Source of the DNA: Actinomycetes bacterium
GTDB lineage: Bacteria > Actinomycetota > Acidimicrobiia > Acidimicrobiales > RAAP-2
DNA: 9,763 bases
Direction of reading: 5' to 3'
Assembly: GCA_021787255.1 (NCBI GenBank)
Contig: JAJYMD010000065.1
Location: 1-9,763 of the forward strand
This document shows, piece after piece, positions 1 through 5,520 of the stretch. The notes below the pieces were generated by a model. It was not told the DNA's origin, made no database searches, and saw only the letters and a list, made by a program, of their open reading frames with translations. Both the position numbers and the translations under genes were made by a program. Every line of letters begins with the position of its first letter. Within the stretch, counting starts at the first letter, position 1.

Positions 1-560
1 GCATCGAGGCGACCAGCGTGAGGAACCTGTTCGTCGCGCCCGCCACGATCGACCTCGCCGGCGTGGAGATCGAGCTGGTGCCCGTGTTCAGCCGCGAGCT
101 TCGGCTGCGACGTGCGGTGGAGACCGTGCTCGAGGACTTCGACTTCGTGCTGATCGACTGCCCGCCTTCGCTCGGGCTGATCACGGTGAACGGGCTCGCC
201 GCTGCGAGCGAGGTGCTCGTGCCGATCCAATGCGAATACTACGCCCTCGAGGGCCTGGGGCAGTTGCTTCGCAACGTCCATCTCGTGGCGTCGAACCTGA
301 ACGACCGCCTCGAAGTGAGCGCGATCGTGCTCACGATGTACGACGCGCGGACGCGGCTCGCGGTGGACGTCGCTGCTGAGGTGCGCCAGCACTTCGGGAG
401 CAAGGTCTGCAACATCGTGATCCCGCGAACGGTCCGGCTCTCAGAGGCGCCGTCCTTCGGCCAGCCGATCACGGTGTTCGATCCGTCCTCACGCGGGGCG
501 GTGGCGTATCGAGAGCTTGCGAAGGAGGTGAGCAATGGCGCGGCGCAGCGGGTTGGGTAA
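1..560 (+). CDS. parA: ParA/Soj chromosome-partitioning ATPase, 3' part only
   Basis: This is the C-terminal part of a ParA-family (deviant Walker) ATPase that, with ParB, segregates the newly replicated origin region. The reading frame is open from the left edge (first whole codon at 3), so the gene starts upstream and the internal GTG at 18 is not its start. The deviant Walker A lysine motif is therefore off the window. What is visible is the Walker B region (FVLIDCPPSLG, about bases 141-173), followed by the conserved stretch LVPIQCEYYALEGLGQLL. The C-terminus has the usual SEAPSFGQPI and AYRELAKEV sequences. About 185 residues are present out of the usual 260-300 or more. The gene overlaps parB by 26 bases, so the two are co-transcribed and probably translationally linked. 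Family assignment is secure from the motifs together with the adjacent parB. Confidence 0.96.
   Translation, partial: IEATSVRNLFVAPATIDLAGVEIELVPVFSRELRLRRAVETVLEDFDFVLIDCPPSLGLITVNGLAAASEVLVPIQCEYYALEGLGQLLRNVHLVASNLNDRLEVSAIVLTMYDARTRLAVDVAAEVRQHFGSKVCNIVIPRTVRLSEAPSFGQPITVFDPSSRGAVAYRELAKEVSNGAAQRVG
522..530 (+). promoter_or_regulatory. Strong ribosome binding site of parB inside parA
   Basis: AAGGAGGTG lies within the last codons of parA, with a four-base spacer to the ATG at 535. It is nearly a full anti-Shine-Dalgarno match and fixes the parB start, even though that start overlaps parA. Confidence 0.85.
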
Positions 561-1506
561 GGGGCTCGGAGCTCTCATCCCGACGGAGGTCTCGGGCCAG
601 CGGGGAAGCTCGCTGCGGGACGTTCCCATCTCCAGCATCCGGCCGAACGCGCTCCAGCCTCGGACGCACTTCGACGAGGAGGCGATGTCGGCGTTGGCTG
701 CCTCCATCAGGGAGGTCGGCGTCCTCCAGCCCGTGCTCGTTCGACCGGTCGGCGACGACGCGTACGAGCTGATCGCGGGCGAGCGCCGCTGGCGTGCGGC
801 CCGGCGCGCTGGGCTTCAGACCATTCCTGTCCTCGTGCGGGAGGTGCCCGCGGATGCCAGCAGCCTCGAACAGGCGCTCGTCGAGAACCTGCATCGCGAG
901 GATCTCGGCCCGCTGGAGGAAGCCGCGGCCTACCAGCAACTCATCGACGACTTCGGCCACACCCACGAAGAGGTGGCGACCCGGGTCGGAAAGAGCCGTG
1001 CGACCGTGACGAACACCCTGCGGCTTCTCCAACTGCCCGCCGGGGTCCAACGTGCGCTCGCCGACGGGTCGATCTCGGCCGGTCATGCGCGCGCGCTGCT
1101 CGGCACCCCGGATCGCGCGCTCCAAGAATCGTTGGTGGGCCGCATCGTCGCCGAGGGCCTGACGGTCCGCCAGGTCGAGGAGGCCCTGAAGAAGGGGGTG
1201 AGCGATGATGGGGCTGAGGCTGTGCCCGTGCCAGGATCATCTGAAGGTACGACCGCTGGTAGTACTCGCCGCGTGGCGCCTCGGCGCTTGCCCGAGCCGG
1301 GCATTCTGGAGCTGGAGGAGCTTCTCTCCACCCACCTGAACACGCGAGTGAAGGTCGAGCTGCGGAACCGGCGTGGGCGCGTCGTGGTGGAGTTCGCCAC
1401 GCTCGAGGATCTCGAGCGGATCTACAGGGCGATGGTCGAGGGGTCCCGACCGGTCCCGTCCCCCCTCGGTACTGAGGAACCTGCTGGCGAAGGGTCAGGT
1501 CGATGA
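535..1506 (+). CDS. parB: ParB/Spo0J chromosome-partitioning protein (CTPase clamp)
   Basis: ParB binds parS sites near the origin, loads as a CTP-dependent sliding clamp and stimulates ParA. The 323-residue protein is complete and of normal length. Residues 3-15 form the basic/hydrophobic N-terminal tail (RSGLGKGLGALI) that in this family contacts ParA. The CTP-binding ParB/Sulfiredoxin-like domain spans about 30-125, with GERRWRA at 82-88 and ENLHRED at 117-123. A helix-turn-helix lies at about 142-163 (EEVATRVGKSRATV), then further DNA-binding helices with SAGHARALL. A variable linker spans about 220-255. The C-terminal dimerisation domain is at about 260-305 (VKVELRNRRGRVVVEF). The start is fixed by the strong RBS within parA. 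No convincing parS site occurs in this window, so its targets must lie elsewhere. I see no missing key residue. Confidence 0.97.
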   Translation: MARRSGLGKGLGALIPTEVSGQRGSSLRDVPISSIRPNALQPRTHFDEEAMSALAASIREVGVLQPVLVRPVGDDAYELIAGERRWRAARRAGLQTIPVLVREVPADASSLEQALVENLHREDLGPLEEAAAYQQLIDDFGHTHEEVATRVGKSRATVTNTLRLLQLPAGVQRALADGSISAGHARALLGTPDRALQESLVGRIVAEGLTVRQVEEALKKGVSDDGAEAVPVPGSSEGTTAGSTRRVAPRRLPEPGILELEELLSTHLNTRVKVELRNRRGRVVVEFATLEDLERIYRAMVEGSRPVPSPLGTEEPAGEGSGR

Positions 1507-1538
1507 GGAGGACTCGAGACTCGACCCGCAGTTCACAG

Positions 1539-1571
1539 ATATCCACAACCTGTGCATCACCTTGTGGATTA
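1539..1571. promoter_or_regulatory. Pair of DnaA-box-like sites in inverted orientation
   Basis: ATATCCACA at 1539-1547 and TGTGGATTA at 1563-1571 (reverse complement TAATCCACA) each differ by one base from the DnaA box TTATCCACA. A weaker site, TGTGCATCA at 1551-1559, differs at two bases. The two better sites form an exact 8-bp inverted repeat (ATCCACAA/TTGTGGAT) with a 13-base spacer. The segment 1531-1577 is about half A+T in an otherwise GC-rich region and begins 25 bases after the parB stop. It could be a DnaA-binding cluster, another protein's inverted-repeat operator, or chance. Function is inferred from the motif only. Confidence 0.45.
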
Positions 1572-1573
1572 TC

Positions 1574-1600
1574 CGGCTCACCTCCATGTTCGGTGGGCCG
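1574..1600. terminator. Stem-loop downstream of parB
   Basis: CGGCTCACC (1574-1582) pairs with GGTGGGCCG (1592-1600) as nine base pairs, one of them a wobble on the plus-strand RNA, around a nine-base loop. It sits 67 bases after the parB stop in the convergent gap. There is no T-tract after it, so a classical intrinsic terminator is not shown. A U-less terminator or Rho-assisted end is possible. Confidence 0.4.
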
Positions 1601-1607
1601 TGACGTT

Positions 1608-1625
1608 CTGGGACGGCCGTCCCAG
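1608..1625. terminator. Perfect 18-bp palindrome between convergent genes
   Basis: CTGGGACGGCCGTCCCAG is identical to its own reverse complement. As RNA from either strand it would fold into a seven-pair stem with a GGCC loop. Its place between the tail-to-tail ends of parB and the cwlM-like gene suggests a bidirectional terminator. It could equally be a binding site for a dimeric protein. No U-tract follows on either strand. Confidence 0.45.
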
Positions 1626-1663
1626 CCAGGCGCGACTCCCAGCCAGGTGCGACTCCCAGCCGG
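1621..1663. repeat. 17-bp tandem repeat, about 2.5 copies
   Basis: Unit 1 (1621-1637) and unit 2 (1638-1654) are CCCAGCC-AGG-YGCGACT, differing only at C/T in position 11. A partial third copy begins at 1655 (CCCAGCCGG). The array starts inside the right arm of the 18-bp palindrome and ends 20 bases before the stop codon of the cwlM-like gene. It is non-coding on both strands as far as I can tell. Replication slippage is the simplest origin. Confidence 0.8.
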
Positions 1664-1683
1664 ACGGTCACTGCCAGAGACGC

Positions 1684-2679
1684 TCAGTCCCAGGGCCCAC
1701 ATGCCCAGGCCGCGAGCGCCTCTGCGAGCGCCTCGGTGAGCTGTCGGCCGTGCTGGACGACCGCAGCGGAAGGTCCCACCTCCACCGTGATCGCGGGCAT
1801 CCGGGTCTCACGGAGAACCGGAAGCGACATGCCGTGCGAACCGAGGTCTGGGACCCCGAGCGCAGCGGGTACCGTTCGCCGCACCGCCTCGGCTAGCAGG
1901 CGTCCGCCGACGGACTCGTCGCGGAAGCCCGAGTAGAACGCGAGGAGCGCTCCGGCGCGCTCCGGTTCGAGCCGGAGCCCGAGGTAGACGTCGACCCCGG
2001 CCGCGTTGGCCTGTTTGGCCTGTGCGGAGTCGTCAGGGTGGTGGAGGGTCACGACCTTGGCGCCTAGCGCGACGAGGCGCCGGCGGAGGGCGATGACGGG
2101 CGCGGCAAGTCCGCCGCGCTCGCCGATGGCCACGCGACGGCCCTTGAGAGTAGGCGGTGACTGGCGGAGCAACTCGCGAGCGCGGACCGTCGACACGAGG
2201 TGTAGCCGTCCTTCGCCTCGTGCAGCGACGCGGCGGAGCGCGCGCAACGTCTCGCCGCCGAGGATCCCGTCGACGGGGAGCGCGGAGTTCTCCTGGAAGT
2301 CCCGTAGGGCCTTTGCGGTCGTGTCGCCGAAGATCCCGTCGACGCGGCCAGTGTCGAACCCGAGCGCGCACAGGCGCTGCTGGAGCTCGGCCACGTCGTC
2401 GCCGCGCAGCATCGGCGTCCGGCGGTAGAGGAAGCGGTCGCCGAGCCGGTACCCGGCCTCGACGAGGGTCTGCCAGGTGTGCTCGCCGCACACGCCGTCG
2501 ACTCGAAGTCCCCGGCGGCGCTGGAACGCCTCGAGCGCCGCACGCGTCGCGAGCCCGAACTCGCCCGCAGGATCGCTGATGGGTCCGAAGCCGAGTGCGA
2601 GGAGGCGGTCTTGGACGTCGGCAACGGCCTCGCCACCGTCACCTTCGGCGAGCGGGAGCGCGCCGTCCCGGTCTGCCAC
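1684..2679 (-). CDS. cwlM: CwlM-like amidase-fold protein with two peptidoglycan-binding domains, probably non-catalytic
   Basis: The predicted 331-residue protein has two PG_binding_1 domains (about 17-74, with ALEAFQRRRGL; about 93-148, with ALRDFQENSALPVDG). A C-terminal Amidase_3-like domain (N-acetylmuramoyl-L-alanine amidase fold) spans about 180-325. The N-terminus (MADRDGALPLAEGD) has no signal peptide or membrane helix, so it is probably cytoplasmic. The usual first zinc histidine (DPGHGG) is replaced by IGERGG at 185-190. The SxHAN histidine region reads YLGLRLEP at 232-239. The late catalytic glutamate survives (VEVGPSA, E300). This resembles mycobacterial CwlM, which regulates MurA and also contacts MurJ rather than cutting peptidoglycan. 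The GTG at 2679, eight bases after the trxA stop, is chosen because the frame further upstream runs inside trxA and shows no domain. No clear RBS precedes it, so coupling to trxA translation is likely. Confidence 0.88.
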   Translation of the reverse strand: MADRDGALPLAEGDGGEAVADVQDRLLALGFGPISDPAGEFGLATRAALEAFQRRRGLRVDGVCGEHTWQTLVEAGYRLGDRFLYRRTPMLRGDDVAELQQRLCALGFDTGRVDGIFGDTTAKALRDFQENSALPVDGILGGETLRALRRVAARGEGRLHLVSTVRARELLRQSPPTLKGRRVAIGERGGLAAPVIALRRRLVALGAKVVTLHHPDDSAQAKQANAAGVDVYLGLRLEPERAGALLAFYSGFRDESVGGRLLAEAVRRTVPAALGVPDLGSHGMSLPVLRETRMPAITVEVGPSAAVVQHGRQLTEALAEALAAWACGPWD

Positions 2680-2687
2680 CGTCGGGG

Positions 2688-3014
2688 CTACAGGTAGCCG
2701 CTCAGTTCCTGGAGCAGCTGCCCCTTCGGCTTGGCGCCGATCAGGCGGACCTTTGGCTGCCCGTCTTTGAACAGGATCAGCGTCGGGATGCTCATCACGT
2801 CGAAGCGGCGCGTGACGTTCAGGTTCTCGTCGATGTTCAGCTTCGCGATCTGCAGCTTGCCTGCTTGCTCGAGCGCGATCTCCTCGAGCACCGGGGCGAT
2901 CATCTTGCAGGGCCCGCACCACTCGGCCCAGAAGTCCACCAGGACGGGCACCTCGGCGGACGCCACATGCTCGTCAAAGGTGCTGTCGTCCAACGTCACC
3001 ATGGTCTCGCTCAC
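2688..3014 (-). CDS. trxA: Thioredoxin
   Basis: This small cytoplasmic thiol-disulfide oxidoreductase is reduced by the TrxB encoded just upstream. The 108-residue length is typical of the family. The redox motif WCGPCK is at 32-37 and is preceded by VLVDFWAE. The conserved cis-proline is P77 in SIPTL, and the C-terminal GxxxKxxLxxxL pattern is present. The GTG at 3014 is preferred over the ATG at 3002. GGAGG lies six bases upstream of the GTG, while nothing comparable precedes the ATG, and the family N-terminus fits either. A 152-base spacer separates the gene from trxB and carries a putative ECF-sigma promoter and a leader hairpin. trxA can therefore probably be induced separately from the rest of the train. 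The stop is eight bases before the cwlM-like start. Confidence 0.97.
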   Translation of the reverse strand: MSETMVTLDDSTFDEHVASAEVPVLVDFWAEWCGPCKMIAPVLEEIALEQAGKLQIAKLNIDENLNVTRRFDVMSIPTLILFKDGQPKVRLIGAKPKGQLLQELSGYL

Positions 3015-3020
3015 GTGCGT

Positions 3021-3025
3021 CCTCC
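3021..3025 (-). promoter_or_regulatory. Ribosome binding site deciding the trxA GTG start
   Basis: GGAGG on the minus strand, six bases before the GTG at 3014-3012. It lies 18 bases from the alternative ATG at 3002, which is too far for that start. Confidence 0.8.
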
Positions 3026-3037
3026 GACCTCGACTCT

Positions 3038-3059
3038 CGGCTCGGGATCCCCCGAGCCG
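3038..3059 (-). promoter_or_regulatory. Perfect 9-bp hairpin in the trxA leader
   Basis: On the minus strand CGGCTCGGG and CCCGAGCCG pair perfectly around a four-base loop (GGAT). The 3' edge is 23 bases upstream of the trxA start and 12 bases upstream of its GGAGG. There is no U-tract after the stem. It may stabilise the 5' end of the trxA message, mark an RNA processing site, or act as an attenuator. The role is inferred from position only. Confidence 0.5.
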
Positions 3060-3128
3060 CTCGCGCTCGCTCTTCCTTGCCTGCTCGGCCTGCCGGCCTC
3101 CTCGCCCACCTACCGCCCGGCATCGGCC

Positions 3129-3154
3129 AACGCCGTTCCGGCACGAGCTGTTCC
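3129..3154 (-). promoter_or_regulatory. Putative SigR/SigH-type ECF sigma promoter for trxA
   Basis: On the minus strand GGGAAC (the GGAAC part at 3154-3150) is followed after exactly 18 bases by GTTG (GTT at 3131-3129). The thiol-stress ECF sigma factors of actinobacteria (Streptomyces SigR, mycobacterial SigH) use GGAA(T/C)-N18-19-GTT, and trx genes are among their known targets. The element begins 12 bases after the trxB stop and would give a leader of roughly 105-110 bases. The match, the spacing and the biological target agree. The sigma factor itself is not in the window. Confidence 0.6.
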
Positions 3155-3166
3155 CGTCCGCCCCAC

Positions 3167-4126
3167 CTACGACCCCCGTGCCTCCAACCACCGTTCGACG
3201 TCGATCGCGGCCATGCACCCGGACCCCGCCGCGGTGATGGCCTGGCGGTAGGTGCGGTCCTGGACGTCGCCACAGGCGAAGACCCCCTCGACGCTGGTCG
3301 CGGTGCCGGCGTGGGTCACGACGTAGCCCTGATCGTCCAGCTCCACCTGGCCCTCGAGCAGCGCGGTGTTGGGGCGGTGGCCGATCGCGACGAACAAGCC
3401 CGTCACCGGCAGCTCCTCCTCCTCGCCGGTCGTCGGATGGCGGAGACGGACGCCCGTCACCTTGCCATTGCCGAGCACCTCTGCGACTTGCCGTGTCCAT
3501 GCGAACTCGATGCCGGGGTGGGCGAGGGCACGTTCCTGCATGATGCGCGACGCCCGCAGCCGGTCGCGCCTGTGGACGACGGTGACCTTCGAGGCGAAGC
3601 GGGTGAGGAACAGCGCCTCTTCCAGCGCCGAGTCCCCACCGCCCACGACCGCGATGTGCTGGCCGCGGAAGAAGAACCCGTCGCAGGTCGCGCAGGTGGA
3701 GACGCCGTAGCCGAGGAGCCGGTCCTCGCCGGGTACCCCGAGCATGAGCGCCTGCGCGCCGGTGGCAATGATGACGGCCTCGGCCTCGTAGTCGGGGTCC
3801 GGCGCGGACGGGTCCTCGGTCCACACGCCGAAGGGGCTGGAGTCCAGGCGGACCCTCTTCACCTTCGCGGTCACGATGCGCGCGCCGAAGTGCGCCGCCT
3901 GGGAGCGCATCGCGGTCATGAGCTCGGGGCCGAGGACGCCGTCAGGAAAGCCGGGATAGTTCTCGACGTCGGTCGTGAGCATCAGCTGGCCGCCTGGCTG
4001 GTCACCGGTGGACGACGGCTCGCCTTCCACGACGAGCGGGTTCAGCTGCGCGCGCCCCGTGTACACCGCCGCAGTCAGTCCTGCGGGCCCAGAGCCCGCG
4101 ATGAGCACCTTCACGTGTGCGGTCAT
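3167..4126 (-). CDS. trxB: Thioredoxin reductase (NADPH, FAD)
   Basis: This flavoprotein moves electrons from NADPH to thioredoxin. The 319-residue protein is complete and of normal size for the low-molecular-weight bacterial class. The FAD-binding GSGPAG is at 11-16 and GGQL at 45-48. The active-site CATC is at 145-148 within STCATCDGFFFRG. The NADPH domain has GGGDSALEEA at 162-171 and the phosphate-binding HRRDRLRAS at 185-193. The C-terminal FAD motif GVFACGDVQD is at 281-290. The ATG at 4126 has GAGG five bases upstream, which overlaps the stop codon of the preceding membrane-protein gene (seven-base gap), so it is in the same transcript. The partner trxA follows after a 152-base spacer. 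No key residue is missing. Confidence 0.97.
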   Translation of the reverse strand: MTAHVKVLIAGSGPAGLTAAVYTGRAQLNPLVVEGEPSSTGDQPGGQLMLTTDVENYPGFPDGVLGPELMTAMRSQAAHFGARIVTAKVKRVRLDSSPFGVWTEDPSAPDPDYEAEAVIIATGAQALMLGVPGEDRLLGYGVSTCATCDGFFFRGQHIAVVGGGDSALEEALFLTRFASKVTVVHRRDRLRASRIMQERALAHPGIEFAWTRQVAEVLGNGKVTGVRLRHPTTGEEEELPVTGLFVAIGHRPNTALLEGQVELDDQGYVVTHAGTATSVEGVFACGDVQDRTYRQAITAAGSGCMAAIDVERWLEARGS

Positions 4127-4133
4127 GGATGCC

Positions 4134-4559
4134 TCAGTGAGCGCGGGCCGCCGAGGAGCGCGCCGTGCGGCGGCTCCAGACGGCGAGCCCGGCGAAGCTC
4201 AGCGCGCCGCCGAGCACGATGTAGCTGAGCCACACCTGGTGGCCGAAGACATAGACGTCGAAGAGCCGGACCACGGCGATGGAGCCCACCACGACGAGGG
4301 TCGCGACGAGGGTCGCGACCAGCAGGCCGAACACGACCGCGCGGGTGGCGAGGATCGTGGGGCGCACGGCCTTGTCGTGGATCGTGTCGACCAGGAGCTG
4401 GACCGCGTCGACCGCCTTGCGGGGCAGCTCGGCCGCAACCTCGGCGGCCGCAGTCCCGATGAAGGGGGGTAGGGACCTCGTCGCTCCGGCCGGGGTGTCG
4501 TCTGCCGGGCCCGCGTCGGGCGCCGGGGAGCCGACCGGAGTCGCCTGCTCGTCGCTCAT
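4134..4559 (-). CDS. Small two-helix membrane protein of unknown function
   Basis: I do not recognise the family. Starting at the ATG at 4559 the protein is 141 residues. It has a Pro/Ala/Asp-rich, probably disordered N-terminus (1-32), then an amphipathic stretch at about 37-63 (AEVAAELPRKAVDAVQLLVD). Two hydrophobic helices follow at about 74-97 and 109-128 with a short loop between, and a basic C-terminal tail (SRRTARSSAARAH). The first helix contains VATLVATL, encoded by two exact 12-bp copies at 4293-4316. A second candidate start is the ATG at 4586, which overlaps the degV stop as ATGA and adds nine residues (MNAAGRLVF). I prefer 4559 for its weak GGTAGG and typical MSDE start, but coupling favours 4586. 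In mycobacteria an anti-sigma factor sits near this place, but I see no zinc or sigma-binding motif, so I assign no function. Confidence 0.75.
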   Translation of the reverse strand: MSDEQATPVGSPAPDAGPADDTPAGATRSLPPFIGTAAAEVAAELPRKAVDAVQLLVDTIHDKAVRPTILATRAVVFGLLVATLVATLVVVGSIAVVRLFDVYVFGHQVWLSYIVLGGALSFAGLAVWSRRTARSSAARAH

Positions 4560-4582
4560 GAAGACAAGCCTACCGGCTGCGT

Positions 4583-5458
4583 TCATCGCCGAGCCGGGAG
4601 CTGGTAGCAGACGCCCACCGTGCCCGGGCCCGAGTGGGTGCCGATCACCGGGCCGAGATCGCAGACGACCAGCTCATGGGCGACTTCAACGCTGCGGAGG
4701 CGCTCGACGACCGCGTCGATGTCAGGCGCCGCACCGTCGCACACCGCCAGGCGTTCGAGGGGAGCGTCGGCCGCCACCTTCGCCAGCAGGTAGTCGAGCG
4801 CACGGCTGCGGGTGCGCTGCCTGGACTCCTGCTCGACCACGCCGCCGCGCACCTCGATGACCGGCTTGATGGAGAGGATGGACCCGACGAGAGCCGCGGC
4901 CCCACCGATGCGCCCTCCTCGCTGGAGGTGGTCGAGCGTGTCGACGACACCGAGCATTCGCGTGCGGGCCACGAGGTCGCGTGCGAGCGCGGCGACCTCC
5001 TCGAGGGAGGCGCCGGTCGCGGCGAGCTCTGCCGCGGCGATGCACATCAGGCCCTCGCCCATGGTGAGCGAGCGGGTGTCGATCACCACGACCGGCAACC
5101 GACCCTCGAACGCCCGGGCCCCCGCGAGCGCCGCCTGGTGGGTGGCCGACACGCCTGCCGAAAGCGTGAGGCAGACGACGCCGTCGGCGCCCTCGGCCGC
5201 CGCGCGCTCGTACGCGCTGGCGAACGCCCCGGGAGGGGGCGCCGCCGTCTGGGGCAGGGTGGGGGACTCCTTGCAGCGGCGCCAGAACTCTGCAGGGGAG
5301 AGATCCCGCCGGTCGAGGAGCTCCTCGTCGCCGAAGCGGATCGTGAGGGGCACGACCGCGATGCCGTAACGGTCGGCCAGCTCGCACGAGAGGTCGCACG
5401 CACTGTCGGTGACGACCCTTACTCCGGCCAATGGACGCCCCCTCGATCGCGGCGTCAT
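4583..5458 (-). CDS. degV: DegV family fatty-acid-binding protein
   Basis: DegV/FakB proteins are soluble and hold a single fatty acid, in several bacteria presenting it to the kinase FakA. Several family motifs are present: VTDSACDLS at 16-24, LSAGVSATHQAA at 99-110, IDTRSLTMGEG, then LQRGGRIGGAAALVGSILSIKPVI, RTRSRALDYLL, and the C-terminal GPVIGTHSGPGTVG with H275. The usual TSQPS ligand loop is altered to TAAPP at 71-75. Length is 291 residues from the ATG at 5458, normal for the family. A TTG at 5431 preceded by AGGGGG would give 282 residues beginning MAGVRVVTDSA, which fits the family N-terminus and may be the true start. No kinase partner is visible. The stop overlaps the possible ATG of the next gene, suggesting one transcript with it. 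Confidence 0.93.
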   Translation of the reverse strand: MTPRSRGRPLAGVRVVTDSACDLSCELADRYGIAVVPLTIRFGDEELLDRRDLSPAEFWRRCKESPTLPQTAAPPPGAFASAYERAAAEGADGVVCLTLSAGVSATHQAALAGARAFEGRLPVVVIDTRSLTMGEGLMCIAAAELAATGASLEEVAALARDLVARTRMLGVVDTLDHLQRGGRIGGAAALVGSILSIKPVIEVRGGVVEQESRQRTRSRALDYLLAKVAADAPLERLAVCDGAAPDIDAVVERLRSVEVAHELVVCDLGPVIGTHSGPGTVGVCYQLPARR

Positions 5459-5491
5459 CCAATGCCCGCACGACCGCGAACCCTCGGCGGG

Positions 5492-5511
5492 GCCGGCACG
5501 GGTGCGCCGGC
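5492..5511 (-). other. Imperfect GC-rich hairpin between murJ and degV
   Basis: In the 62-base murJ-degV gap, GCCGGC..CAC and GTGCCGGC can pair on the minus strand with a two-base bulge. It lies ten bases after the murJ stop and has no U-tract. It may be an intercistronic processing or partial termination element, but GC-rich DNA makes such stems by chance fairly often. Confidence 0.25.
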
Positions 5512-5520
5512 GCGAGCAAC

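Noticed and set aside
1503..1739. Small open frames in the parB-cwlM gap
   Set aside because: They have no RBS and cross the palindrome, the tandem repeats and the end of the cwlM-like gene, with low-complexity translation.
2691..2922. Extended 412-residue version of the cwlM-like gene starting inside trxA
   Set aside because: The extra 81 residues are Arg/Ala/Asp-rich with no domain and lie opposite the trxA frame, so they are a shadow of trxA. The GTG at 2679 is more likely.
4293..4316. 12-bp tandem duplication in the small membrane protein gene
   Set aside because: It only encodes VATL twice in a transmembrane helix. It is noted in that gene's entry and not considered a separate signal.
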